Shown here piece after piece: positions 1 to 10,902 of a stretch of DNA of 64,000 nucleotides. This stretch comes from Hirsutella rhossiliensis (lineage: Eukaryota > Ascomycota > Sordariomycetes > Hypocreales > Ophiocordycipitaceae): contig NW_025408671.1 in assembly GCF_020360975.1 (NCBI RefSeq), forward strand, positions 1,364,001-1,428,000. Direction: 5' to 3'. Within the stretch, counting starts at the first letter, position 1. Each line of letters opens with the position of its first letter. The notes under the pieces are model-generated. The model did not search any database, was not told the origin of the DNA, and saw nothing but the letters and a program-made list of their open reading frames with translations. The position numbers and the translations under genes were made by a program.

Positions 1-2330
1 TAATTATATTTTAATTAAGGAAGTTTACTAAAGCTAAACTTAATTATAGTATTCTAGACTAAGAACTATTTACTATCGTTAAGTTATTTAAATACTAGCG
101 ATATTATATTAAAGGGGTAGTATATAAAGTAAAGGTATTATTAAACTACTATAACCTTTAAACGTTTATATACTAAACCTCCTTAAATAAAAGGTAAGTA
201 AGATAGTATATATATTTAGTACTATTTAACTTTATAATTAAGTATTATATAAGTAAATTAAACTTAGCGGACGCGCTATTAAGAATACTTAGATATAAAG
301 GCGAGAAGCCTTTATTTATAAAACTATTACTAAAGCTATAAGCAAAGCTAGCTACTATTAATACTATATCTATATAGAGAAATAATAAGGCGTTTTTATA
401 GGTAAAGAGATACTTAATCTTAAGTTAATATAAGCATAGTAAAGTACCTTTATATAAGGATAATATATAAGCTTATTTATTGCGAAACTATAATAATTTA
501 AGCGTAAGACTTAAATAATTAGCTAATTAGGCTAAAGAGAGAGCTAGTTATAAATAGTTACTCTTAAAGAATACCGCTAAAGAAGCGGCTTACTATATAA
601 AGGTTTATATAGTAGAAGTTCTAAAACTATTACTAGAGTTATTAAAACATACTTAGTCGGTTAATATATTAATTAGTAAGCTAAAGGAGACTAAAGACTT
701 CTTAAAAAGAAAGGGTTTCTAGTTAGTACGCTTAAATAAACTACTACTATAAAAGGGTTATATTATAGTACCTTTAAAGGTAGCTTTATATTAAGAGCTA
801 ATATAGCTCTTTTATAACGATCTATTAGTAAGATACTTTAGCTCTTAATATACTAGCGAACTATTAATAAGGAACTTCTATTAAGATAGAATAATAAAAG
901 ATATAAATAAATATATCTAGTTATACCTAGTATATTAAGGTATAGTATCTAAGAAGCATCGCCCTTATAATATTATATAATCGTTATTATATCCTATACG
1001 ACTATAAGAAGAATTATTAATAGACTTTATTATAGGTCTACCTAAAGTATAGTATAATAAATAAGACGTTAATATAATCTTAGTAATTATAGACTAATAT
1101 ACTAAGTATTACTTTTTCTTTCCTATCTCTAAGATAATAATAGCTCTAGAGCTAGTAGAATTATTCTATTACTAAGTTAAATTAATATATAGACCTTTAA
1201 AAGGTATTATCTTAAATAAAAGGTCCTTATTTATAAGTAAGTTTTAGTTAAATCTCTATTTTATCTTATAAGTAAAATATAAGCTATTAATAGTATTTTA
1301 CCTATAAACTAATAGGTAAATAAAAAAAATAAACTAAGCTATATAGTATTATTTAAGATACTTTACTAACTTAGAATAAACTAACTAAGCGTTACTCTTA
1401 TATATTACTTAGTTTATATATAATAATATAAAGAACGCGATAACTAGGTTATTACTTAATAAAGTATTAATAGGTTACTAACTAAACTTTTATATTAATA
1501 TTAAGGATAATATTATTTAAAGGGGGGTACCTAAAGTAAGAGTAAGAGTTACTAAGCTATAAGAGCTATAAAAAAGGCTTAAGGAATACTAAGGAAAGGC
1601 TATTAAATTATAAGCGAAATACTAAGATTTAAGGTACTAACTACTTATACTAAAAGTAAGAGACCTTATAGTACTATCGATAAAAAACTTATACCTTAAG
1701 GACGAAAAAAGAAACCTCTTACCTAAGTATATTAAACTATTTTAAGTCTTATAAGGTATTAAAAAGTAATTATATTATCTTATACTCCTTAAAAAGTACT
1801 TATACTTCTATAACGTTTTCTATATAAGTCTCTTAGAGCTATAAAAGGAGCGTAAAGGCACCTATAAAGATAGCGAAACCCTATTAATACTAAACTTAAA
1901 GGATAATAAAGGCGAATAAGAAGTTTAAGAGATTAAAGACTAAAAGAGATCTAAGGGTAATACCTTTTTCCTTATTAAATAGAAAGGATAGCTAGCTAAG
2001 TATAACTAATAGGTTAATACTAAAGATATAGTAAATAGCTAAGACCTTATTAAAAATATACTACTCGCTTAACTAAGAAAAAGAAGTATAAGACTAAGTA
2101 AGGTAAGGAAACCTATTAGTATAAGGAGACGCTATTAAATCGGTAATAAATCCCTACTAAATTACTACTAACTTATTAATATATTAATACTCCTAAACGT
2201 CTTATAACTATATATAAAATAGTAAAATAAGAGAATAAAGGAAAACTATTTATACTACCTATTAAATATTATTAAGGAAAATAAAACTAAACCCTAACTT
2301 TATTAAGACCCTAACTATAAAGGAGAGAAG
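1..2330 (+). mobile_element. Ty3/gypsy (chromovirus) pol remnant, RIP-degraded
   Basis: Read on the plus strand with TAG/TAA taken as mutated CAG/CAA/TGG, the region follows a Ty3/gypsy polyprotein. An integrase zinc-binding and core region lies at about 830-1,330, with segments resembling the family's MDFI-GLP and the later VDRYTKY stretch. At about 1,915-2,050 there is a chromodomain-like segment (EVEEIKD, then a LIKWKG-type block), typical of chromovirus integrase C-termini. CpA and TpG are almost absent and every frame is closed by TAG/TAA, so nothing is translated. The element starts before the window. No LTR was identified at its right end. Confidence 0.75.
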
Positions 2331-4080
2331 GATAGTTATAACTAAATAAAAGAAAGATAAGACCTATTTATTACTTCTAACTACCCTTCTTCTTTACTAG
2401 TATAGCGGGAACTAACTAAGGCGCCCCTTTTACTATTCTAAATACCTCTAGAAATACTAGAACTACCTTATCCTCCGCTCTTTCCTTATCCTCTATATTA
2501 AGACCTATCTTTATTAGTATAGCACTTACCTTAGCCTTAGTAAATAGTAAAGCGTATTACTAAGAAGTATAGCTTATATTGCCGTCGATAAAGTAGAGTT
2601 TTAACTAAGATTCCTAGGCTTAGTACTTTAGGCTTATATAAGCAATATTAAATAAAGGCGTAGGGTTAAGGTAAATAATAAGCTTATAGCGCTTATTAAT
2701 TAGCGTATAGTAGTTAGTATACTCGACCTAGTATATTATTAAGCGGTCGCTAATAAAAGGGTTAGATAAAACTTATAATAATAAACCTTTATATACTTAT
2801 AGTCTTAAAGGACTTATAATAGGCTATCTTAGCGGCGTTAAAAGCCTTAGCTAAATACTATACTATAATAATAAGACTACGCTAATTAGCCTCCTTAAAA
2901 ATAAGTACGCTTATATTTAAGCTATTATCCTTAGTATCTTTATACCTAGTCTTTAGCTTATTAAGCTTATATAGGTACTTAATAATAGTAACTATATTAG
3001 CTTAGTTATTAAATATAAAAGTAGTAGCCTTAAGAAGGGTTAGCTTATTAATTATAATATTTAAAGTTAAAGGAAAACTTACTTAGTTATAGGTCGCGGT
3101 ATATCTATAGTACTACTTATAGCGAGTTAAGGAAACCCTTAAAATAATATAGCTAATTAAGAGCACCTTAATAAGCTTAAGCTTAGTTATATTATACTCC
3201 TTAATAACTATCTTAAAATAATATATATACTAGAGCTTATAAGGGATAACCCTATAAGCCTTAACTAAGCGTACTTTAGCCTTAGATTAGGTACGCTTCT
3301 TTATTAGAGCGCGACCGCCTTATACTGCCGCTTAAGTGCTTTTATTTCTAGCGCTATTATTCTTAGGTTTATTAGTAAGAGGAGTTAAATCGTAGCTATC
3401 TCTATTATTACTATTATTATTATTATAGCCCTTATTTAGCTAGGTATTAAGATAGTCTTAGCCCTTATTTAGCTAGGCCTTATTATTAATATTAGCTTAC
3501 TTATTTTAAGGAGCGGCCTAGGTAATAATCTCTTATTAGCTAAAGCCGCCCTATTAAGATAGAGTAGCTAGGTTATTAATACTTACTTAGGAGCGCTTAA
3601 GTATAATCTCCTTATTAGTATTAATATCGCTAATAGGGGTAATAGACTTATAAGTTTACTAGCCTATAAAGGTAAGCTTATTAGTAGTCGAAGTTAGGGT
3701 ATTTAGTAGGGTAATAAGGGCACGACCCTCGTTAATGTTAGGTCTTAAACTAAAAGTCTCCTAGGACTAAGCTTCCCCTATACCTTTCTTAGCTTTCTTT
3801 ATTAAAGGGGAACTAGTATTACTACGAGACTTTTAGGCTAATCGCTTATACTTTAAAGGTAAACCCGCCGCTACTTACTCCTATATATAGCATAGGAAAT
3901 TAGCGTTATAGTTCTTTATCTTCTTTTGTATAAAAGGTATTATTATTAATAAATCGTTAATAAAAAGTAATATAAAAAGGTATAAGGGATTAATAAAAAA
4001 AGGTATAAAACTTTATAGTAATTATAAATAAAAGAGTTAAAAAAGAAAGGAAAATAAAAGAAGTAAGAGATATATATATA
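2331..4080 (-). pseudogene. Unclassified minus-strand coding relic, RIP-degraded
   Basis: The minus strand reads as a long protein-like frame broken only by TAG/TAA stops of the kind RIP makes from CAG/CAA/TGG. Near its start (about 3,850-3,950) there is a short Cys-containing segment that could be a zinc-binding motif. The middle (about 2,830-3,250) is rich in Leu/Lys/Ile and looks helical. The family is not recognised. Candidates are a gag-type protein of a neighbouring element or a captured gene. It runs opposite to the gypsy remnant on its left. No start, stop or splice sites can be defended. Confidence 0.35.
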
Positions 4081-5070
4081 CGCTCTTTATATTATAGTTA
4101 CGCGGCCGATATATAAGCGATACTATAATAGTTACTTAGCGGTAACCGCTAGTATAATAACTATTAACGTTATAGAGTATAGGCTAATATATACTTATAT
4201 AGGCGTATATACGCGATATATAACTAAAACTACCTCTTTTCTTAACTAAATATATATAGTATAGCGAAAGTAATATATATTAATAATATAGCTAAGACGT
4301 TTAAATAAAAAGGGAGATAATTATAAGAGCGCTACTAAGAGGTATAGGCTAATAAAGCACTTAGGTATATAGTACTAATATATTAATAGGGTATTAGTAA
4401 GGAGTTATACCTATACCGCTTATATATTATAGACTACTCGCTACTTTAATAAAAAAGGAGAAATCCTGCTTTTTATAAGCTTTAGTCTTATAATAAGGAG
4501 AATATAATATATATAGTATAGTACCTCTAGCTATCTTTACTACCTAACTAATTATACTATAATATATATTCCCTTATAATTATACTTTTTAAGCGTTAGC
4601 TTAGCTTAAATATATTAAAGGATTATATATATATAAGGTAGTTTAAGTTAAGCTATAAATCGCTTATTATAACGCGGTAATAGCTATAGCTCCTATATTA
4701 AATGGGGCGCTAATAAGGGTATTATAGTAATAGTAAGCTTATACTATATAGTAAGAAGATTAATCGCTTAATAAGTAACCTTAATATTTAAGTCCTTAAG
4801 CTAAGACTACTTAAGGAACTAATACCTTTATTAAGTTTCTTACTAAGTAGCTACTTATATATAGGTTATCTCTTTATTCTTAATTATTTAGATAAGGGTA
4901 TTATAAAGATATAAGAGATTAAATATACTAGTAACTAAATAAGACTTTATATCCTTATAAGTAGTCTTAACTAAGGTATTAACTTACTACTTAAAATTAT
5001 AGTAATAGCTAATAAAGTAAATAGCTTACTACTTATACTATAATATATTTTCGTTTAAGATATAGGTTAT
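4081..5070. other. Unassigned RIPed AT-rich DNA
   Basis: No open frame, RNA gene or terminal repeat is recognised. The sequence is almost free of CpA/TpG. It is the left flank into which the composite retroelement inserted; the corresponding right flank resumes at 10,903. Confidence 0.5.
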
Positions 5071-5075
5071 AATAT

Positions 5076-5147
5076 TATCGCGTATACTATATATATTAAT
5101 TAACGCTATCGCTTATATCTAATAGGCGGCTATATCTCTTCGCGAGA
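5076..5147 (+). repeat. Left short LTR of the composite element (72 bp)
   Basis: It starts TATCGCGTATAC and ends CTCTTCGCGAGA. It matches 10,825-10,897 nearly base for base, allowing C-to-T and G-to-A changes and one inserted T. The first bases (TGTCGCG in the right copy) and the last dozen are the same as the termini of the 476-bp Copia-I LTR; the middle is unrelated. The direct repeat AATAT precedes it. Confidence 0.8.
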
Positions 5148-5161
5148 GTTATAAGCCCGGG
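5148..5161 (+). promoter_or_regulatory. Primer-binding site, half-tRNA type (initiator tRNA-Met)
   Basis: The sequence GTTATAAGCCCGGG directly follows the LTR. Undoing one RIP change (TG to TA) gives GTTATGAGCCC, the complement of the eukaryotic initiator tRNA-Met anticodon loop and stem (GGGCTCATAAC). Copia elements such as Drosophila copia and yeast Ty5 prime from this internal tRNA half. The same site occurs after the other Copia-I LTRs at 20,105 (plus) and 37,003-37,016 (minus), and again at 10,597. Confidence 0.7.
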
Positions 5162-7744
5162 AGGAATAGAATTCCTATACCTTCCGGCTACTATAAAAGG
5201 CACCTTTCTTATATCCCTTATAGCTTCCTTTTACCCCTCTTACTAGAAAAGCCGATTTTTAACCGACTTTTCTACCTTTCCCCGCAATAATAACGAAAAT
5301 CGACTCCTCTACTATCCCTACGGTCCGTAGGACGATTCTTATAGAGCCCTAAGATTAGGATAAGTAGGTAAAGGAGCTACGGGCTCGTATAGATAGAACT
5401 ATCTATAATTTAGTCTTCTCTAATAAGTAGGACCCTCTCGAGCCCCCTCTTCGTCCTAGGGCAACGGACTTTATAGAGGGAGCTACCCTCTTCTCCGAGC
5501 TAACCTCTGCATAACAGAGAGCTTTTTCTGCTACCTTAGGTAACTACGAGAGTCACCGTAAGGAATACCTTTACGAAACGAAGCTGCTAACGGCTGCTCG
5601 TACGGCGATAACGGAATCCGTTAGTACCGCAAAGCTAATCTCTCTTCGAGAAGAAGAGACTCCTAGGTAGTAGCTTTTAAAGCTCGAGACCTCGATAGCT
5701 CCCTCGAGAGGCTATATAACTAACCGTATTAGGAAGACCTATACGGTATATCTAGGAGCCTTCTCTACTAGAAACCTACTAGCTTCGTCGTAGCTAGCTA
5801 CGTAGGAAGAAATCCTCGAGGAAGCTAACTAATACTTCCTTATAGAAGCTCTTTCGGGCTAGTGGCTACGGGATATATCTCTACTAATAAAGCCTATTAG
5901 TAACGGTTACTCGACTATCTTTCGAGAGGCTAGCCGGGAACTAAACGAAGAGGCTGCTAGAGTATAATAGTAAGCAGTCTTATTCCTTCGTAGCTAGCAC
6001 TCGACCTAGACGGCTCGACCTGCTGCCCCTACAGCTGCTGCAGCCCCTGTTGCTGCGGCTCCCGCTGCTGCTGCTGCGGCTGTTGCTCCTTCGGCTCCTC
6101 CTCCCTCGAGAGCCTTAACCCCGTCTTTAACGGCTGCCCCGGTCCCGGCTCCGCCTCTTGCTCCGGGCCCGGCCCCGGTCCCGTTAGTCAGACCGGCCCG
6201 ACTAGTCCCCTAATAGACCTTTTAGTCCGTTAGTCGAAAAATCAGGGAACTAGTCGAAATCGAACCTCTTCGTTAAAATTAGCAATAAGGGGTAAAAAGG
6301 GGGGGTTTTTAAGCAGACCTTCCGGAAAGGGACGAGGATTCCTCGAAGAGATAACGTACGAAGAGGAATCGACCTACCTACTAAGCATGCAAAAAGCCCT
6401 ATCGGCTAGAAGACTGCTAGTAGGTCTTCGAGGAAAACCGACCTAAAGGAATTAACCCTTTAAAGAGGCTACGAGAAACAGTATAATAGTCTCTTAAGGA
6501 GGACCCCTCGTTATAGAAGAAGATAGACGAGATTCGGGTTACTAAGAAATAGTAACTAACGCCGCTGCCCTTATTCGAGCTATAAATTCAAGGAAAATTC
6601 GTTAGTATAGTAAATCCGGCCTTCGTCTTCCCTATAGATTAACAAGGCCAAAACTAGCCGTTAGAACCCTCTAATTATCCCCTACGAAAATTAGCTATCC
6701 TTAACTCTAGTGCTTCCCTCGATATTTATAATATACTCTTACGATTCCGGTCCTTTAAGAAGGCACGAAAGGAATATCTTATTACTAGGGAATTAACCGT
6801 ACGGATAGAGGGATACGGAAGGGTAAATTTTACGATAAAATTACCTAACGGATCTATACGAATTCTTCGAAGAAAAAGGGTAGCTTTTTGCCCTCGATTT
6901 TTAACGAGCCTGATTTCCTTCCGCCTTCTTTAAGAGGAAGGAATCTTCTAAGATACGACGTCTAAGCCTACGAGGCTAGTCTAGAAGAATCAGACTATTA
7001 GGCTTATCGAGGAGAATTTCGGTTAATTTATTCTCGAATTCCGACCTATCCTTAGGAAGGAATCTCTCGAGAAGTTAGCTTTCCCTGCTAGGAGGAATAG
7101 GTCTACTATAAAGGACCCTCTTCTAGCAGCCTAAGGAGACGGTATTCTTTAGCACGCACGACTTAGTTACCCGGGCCCCCTAGCTTTATATAAGCTAGGT
7201 CAATAATAAGGCATACGAATAAGGGGCCTAAAGACCGTCGAATGCGAATACTATAGCTAAGGGAAGACTAGGAGACGAATTTCTAGACGGACCCTAATAC
7301 GGCCGGACTAGCCGTGTAAGGAAATTTAGGTCGACTAGACCGACGTCTCTAGGGATTAGGAAAGCTTTGCTAGGGTAATGTTTTTTATAGACGCTTTTTT
7401 AGGGATGGTTTTCCCCTATTTCTTACGGACCTACCTAAGTAAGTATAACTAGTCTACCCTCCGGGACTTCGTTAACTAGATAAAATCCTACTTTAGCTAC
7501 GAGGTAAAGAAGATATAATCTAACGGAGAGCTATTTACGAAGGATATCTTAAATTAGCTTCGAAAAAGGGGCATTTTACCCCTTCCGTTAGCACTAAATA
7601 CCTAGGCCTAGAACGGAGGGGCAGAAAGATTAAGGGGTGCTATAATAGAAAGGGCCTATACGATAAGACTTACTATAAAGCTTCTATACGACCTTTAGAG
7701 GGAAGTCGTTAAGACCGCCTATTACCTTCGGAACCGGACCCTAA

Positions 7745-7780
7745 GGGACCCTAGGGGACTAAGGGACCCTAGGGGACTAA
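7745..7780 (+). repeat. 18-bp tandem repeat inside Copia-I integrase region
   Basis: GGGACCCTAGGGGACTAA occurs twice in a row, followed by a diverged partial third unit. Being 18 bp, it would add six residues without changing frame. Copy 2 (near 22,695) and the minus-strand copy (near 34,430) have only one such unit. Confidence 0.75.
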
Positions 7781-10112
7781 GGGACTATAGGGACCTAGAG
7801 ACCCTTTTTAAGACCTAAGGAATAGACTAGAAATCCCCCCTTAAGCTCTTTACGAAGAAGAGGGCCTCGCTAGCCTACCTTTATGCCTATAGCTATAAGG
7901 CATACGCTATAACTGCCGATATATAGCTAAAAAGGAAGAAGAAAAGAAAGCTTGATCCTAGAGCCTTTATTAGTTACCTCGTTAGTTATAATTCTACGAA
8001 TATCTTCCGGATCTAGATTCTTTTACGGAAGGTTATTTCGACTAGGGATATAATTTTCGACGAATCTAGCTTCTTCGACGGAAAGAGGGATTAACAGCCC
8101 CTCTTACTCTCTTAACGTTAGCTAATTTAGAAGATTTAAATCCCCCCTTCCTAATAGTCTTAAGAAGAGGTCCTAGACGAGGAAACGGAAGAAGAAACCG
8201 ACGTCGAAGTAGTCGAGGATAACGCCGACTTTAAAGAAGAAGAAGAGGAAGCTACTAGATTAGATAATCTAGACGAAGAAGGAGACTATAGGAAAGCGGT
8301 AGAGCTAGAATACGCCTACCTCCCTACGCCTCCTCTTACGGAATAAGAAGAAGATCTAGAAGTAGTTTTTTTAGTTAGTCTTCCCGTCTCGGCCCCTAAG
8401 GGGGTAGGAAAGGCACCTCTCTCGAAGGATTACCCGGCTGCCTTTTTATCCCTGCTTCGAGAAGCAAAGGAAGGTATAGGGCCCGATACGGATACTAAAG
8501 AAGACTAACTTCTCCCCTATTTCGATCGTTTTTCCGACTTCTACCTAACGCTAATAGAAGACGGTTCCCACGGAGCGTTTATAGTAGGCCGGCTCTTTAA
8601 GCCATAGCTATTAGCAAGGAAGGTATATAAAAGAGACCTCCCGGACCTACTAGCAAACTAGAAGCAGCTAGAAAGACACCCTTTTAGAGACTAGTTTTTC
8701 TAGGCCTAGAAAGACTACCTAGCCTTATACGAAGAGATAGGGTCTTTCGAAGAAGTCCTTAAGGAAAAGGCAAGAGGAAATCAGGTCCTTAGCTATAAGT
8801 AGGTCTTTATCTATAAGACTAATAAACACGGCTTCCTTTAAAAGTATAAAGCCTAGCTAGTTATCTATAGGAACTAGTAGGAAAAAGGGGATCTTCCTAC
8901 TAGGGCAACTACCCTAGCAGGGATGTCTTTTCGGACCCTTATAGCTATAGTAGTAGAATTCGACCTCGAACTTAATTAAATAGATATAGTTAACGCCTTT
9001 ATTAACTGCCTACTCGAGGAAGAAGAAGTTATCTATATACGCCTTCTACTAGGCTTCTAATAGCTAGGAAAGGTTCTATGGCTTAGGAAAGCTCTATATA
9101 GATTACGAAGATTACCCCTTCTTTAGCAATAGTATTTAATAGGTTCCCTTAAAGCCCTAGGCTTTAAGAAAGTCCCTTAGGAACCGTGTATAATATAGAA
9201 GGGTAAAATCACGGTCTTCTTCTACGTCGATAATATTATCTAGGCCTACCTAAAAGAGGAAGAAGCTGCTACTAGGGAGGCTATACGAGGCCTATAATAA
9301 AGGTATAAGATAACTAGGCTAAGGGAGCTAAAGTAGTTCCTAGGGATACGAATCCTTAGGAATAGGTCCTAACGGACTATCTAGCTTACCTAGGACGCCT
9401 ATATCGATAAGGTCGCTTATAAATTCCTCCTAATTCCCAAGGAAGGAAAATAGCTGCTAAAATCTTCCTTTATTCGAGCGATTCGTCCTTTACGGATAAT
9501 TCCTTAGATAGAAAGAGCTTATAAGGGTATATTATATCCCTTTTTAGAGGAACTATTGCTTAGAGAGCTTCGAAGCAGGCTACCGTTACGACTTTAAGTA
9601 CGGAGGCAGAGCTACTAGCTCTTTTAGAAGCGTTAAAAGAAGCGATTTTCCTTAGCTAGCTACTAATATCGTTACGACTATAAATTCCGTCCCCGTTAGC
9701 TATAAAATACGATAATACGTAGACTATACGGATTCTTATAGAGGAAAATAGTAAGTTATTAACCCGGCTATAGTATATCGATATTTACTAGTATTAGTTA
9801 CGCTAAGAGGTCTAAAGGGGACTTATTTCCGTCCGTTAGGTTCTAACGGTATTAATAAAAGCCGACGGTCTTACGAAGCCCCTGCCGAAGTAGAAGCTAG
9901 CTGTCTTTTAATAGCAAATTAAGCTAGAAGACGTTCGACCCCTCTTTAGGCCCCTTTTCCTTAAGTAGGTCTAAAAGAGCCTAGGGACCCGAAAGGGCCC
10001 CTGCTTTCCTCGAGTAAAGGGAGAAGTGCAGAGCTAAGAACCTCCTCTATACGCTTACTAGCCCGAAGCCGTATTAGCTATGCCCTTAAGGGGCAGGCCA
10101 TAGCTAAGGGTG

Positions 10113-10596
10113 TGTCAAGCGTGGCCTGATTTCGCAGTTCTCGGAGATATCCCTTAGCACGAGGGACCAAGGAAGCTAAAAACACCCGGTATAGAAGAAG
10201 GAAGAAGGAGCTAAAAAGAGGTGCAGAAAGGAGGGTAGGGGCATAAGGGGAAATAGAAGTAGCGATAGCTTCCTATAAAGGTAGCGAAAGATAAGACGGA
10301 TATGCCGGCAACGGCTAGAAAAGAGGGGAAAAAACCGGTAAAAAGCTCGGTAGTCGAAAGGATATTAGTAGCTTCTTTAAGTAGGATCTTCTTTATTAAC
10401 TAAGATGCTAGATAGGTATAAAGAGGGGCGTTAGATAGAGGAAAGAAGGATAATTAAGGCAATATAATACTTACTCCCCTACCTTTATTACTGCTCCCGT
10501 AAGAATTAAATCTCTCTGCCCTACCTATCCGACCCCTTACTTCTAATTTTACCTTCGTGTATTTTATATGCATTTCTTACATCTCTCTTCGCGAGA
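10113..10596 (+). repeat. Copia-I LTR (484 bp), internal to the composite element
   Basis: It begins TGTCAAGCGTGGCC, where other copies have TGTCGCGAAGCG, and ends CTCTTCGCGAGA. It matches the LTRs at 19,620-20,104 and 25,481-25,965, and in reverse complement those at 17,371-17,847, 26,482-26,957, 31,203-31,678 and 37,017-37,492. Unlike a normal 3' LTR it is followed by a primer-binding site, not by host DNA. Confidence 0.85.
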
Positions 10597-10824
10597 GTTA
10601 TAAGCCCGGGCGGAGGGGTTACCCCTCCGGGAACTTCCCGGTAACTACGCACGCACTTCTTCTAGCTAGCCTAGCGCGCACTACCCGAAAGGCCCGTGGT
10701 TCGAGTCCCGCTAGCGTAATTAAGCGCGGTTTTAGTATAGGGCCTGCCTATATCAAAATTCCCGCTATGGTCTAGGATATCTAGGTATCCTAGGACGAAT
10801 TAACCCGATATCCCTAAGGGGGTA
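10597..10824 (+). mobile_element. TRIM-like non-coding interior with Pol III-like boxes
   Basis: It begins with the primer-binding site GTTATAAGCCCGGG (10,597-10,610). A perfect hairpin GGAGGGG-TTA-CCCCTCC follows at about 10,611-10,628. An A-box-like TAGCCTAGCGCG lies at 10,667-10,678 and a perfect B-box consensus GGTTCGAGTCC at 10,698-10,708. The polypurine tract CTAAGGGGGTA (10,814-10,824) abuts the right short LTR. No coding capacity is seen. The A-to-B spacing is too short for a whole tRNA, and the T-arm and acceptor pairs do not form, so this is a tRNA-derived relic or an internal Pol III promoter, not a tRNA gene. Confidence 0.55.
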
Positions 10825-10897
10825 TGTCGCGTATACTATATACGTTAATTAACGCTATCGCTTATATTTAATAGGCGGCTATATCTTTTTCGTAATA
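10825..10897 (+). repeat. Right short LTR of the composite element (73 bp)
   Basis: It starts TGTCGCGTATAC after a polypurine tract and is the partner of 5,076-5,147. Differences are mostly C-to-T or G-to-A, as RIP makes. AATAT follows at 10,898-10,902, matching the five bases before the left LTR. Confidence 0.8.
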
Positions 10898-10902
10898 AAT
10901 AT

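Larger units (their letters stand above)
5148..10112 (+). mobile_element. Copia-I internal region, copy 1 (gag-pol relic)
   Basis: Domains read in order on the plus strand. A gag region includes an Ala/Pro-rich stretch at about 6,010-6,200. A pre-integrase zinc region and integrase core lie at about 7,185-8,080. RVT_2 reverse transcriptase lies at about 8,780-9,430, with the FFYVDNII form of the YVDD box near 9,220. RNase H lies at about 9,480-9,920. Stops are RIP-type. Against copy 2 this copy lacks about 285 bp near 9,437, at the end of the reverse transcriptase, and about 185 bp near 9,930, so it was already defective. A polypurine tract (GCTAAGGGTG, 10,103-10,112) precedes the following LTR. 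Confidence 0.85.
5076..10897 (+). mobile_element. Composite element: TRIM-like short-LTR element carrying a Copia-I body
   Basis: The outer boundaries are two related short LTRs (5,076-5,147 and 10,825-10,897), flanked by a 5-bp target-site duplication AATAT (5,071-5,075 and 10,898-10,902). In order it contains: short LTR, primer-binding site, Copia-I internal region, full-length Copia-I LTR (10,113-10,596), a second copy of the primer-binding site, a 228-bp non-coding leader, a polypurine tract and the second short LTR. Without the Copia part it would be about 373 bp, the size of a terminal-repeat retrotransposon in miniature (TRIM). The Copia body has one LTR, not two, and joins at the primer-binding site, so it did not arrive by ordinary integration. 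Template switching or recombination is inferred. It keeps more CpA/TpG than most neighbours, so it was probably hit less by RIP or is younger. Confidence 0.75.

Noticed and set aside
10660..10720. Possible tRNA gene around the B-box
   Set aside because: Spacing between A- and B-like boxes is too short and acceptor/T-arm pairs do not form.
10557..10775. Open frame of 72 codons across the Copia LTR and TRIM leader
   Set aside because: It crosses an LTR boundary, primer-binding site and hairpin and has no protein features; chance frame.
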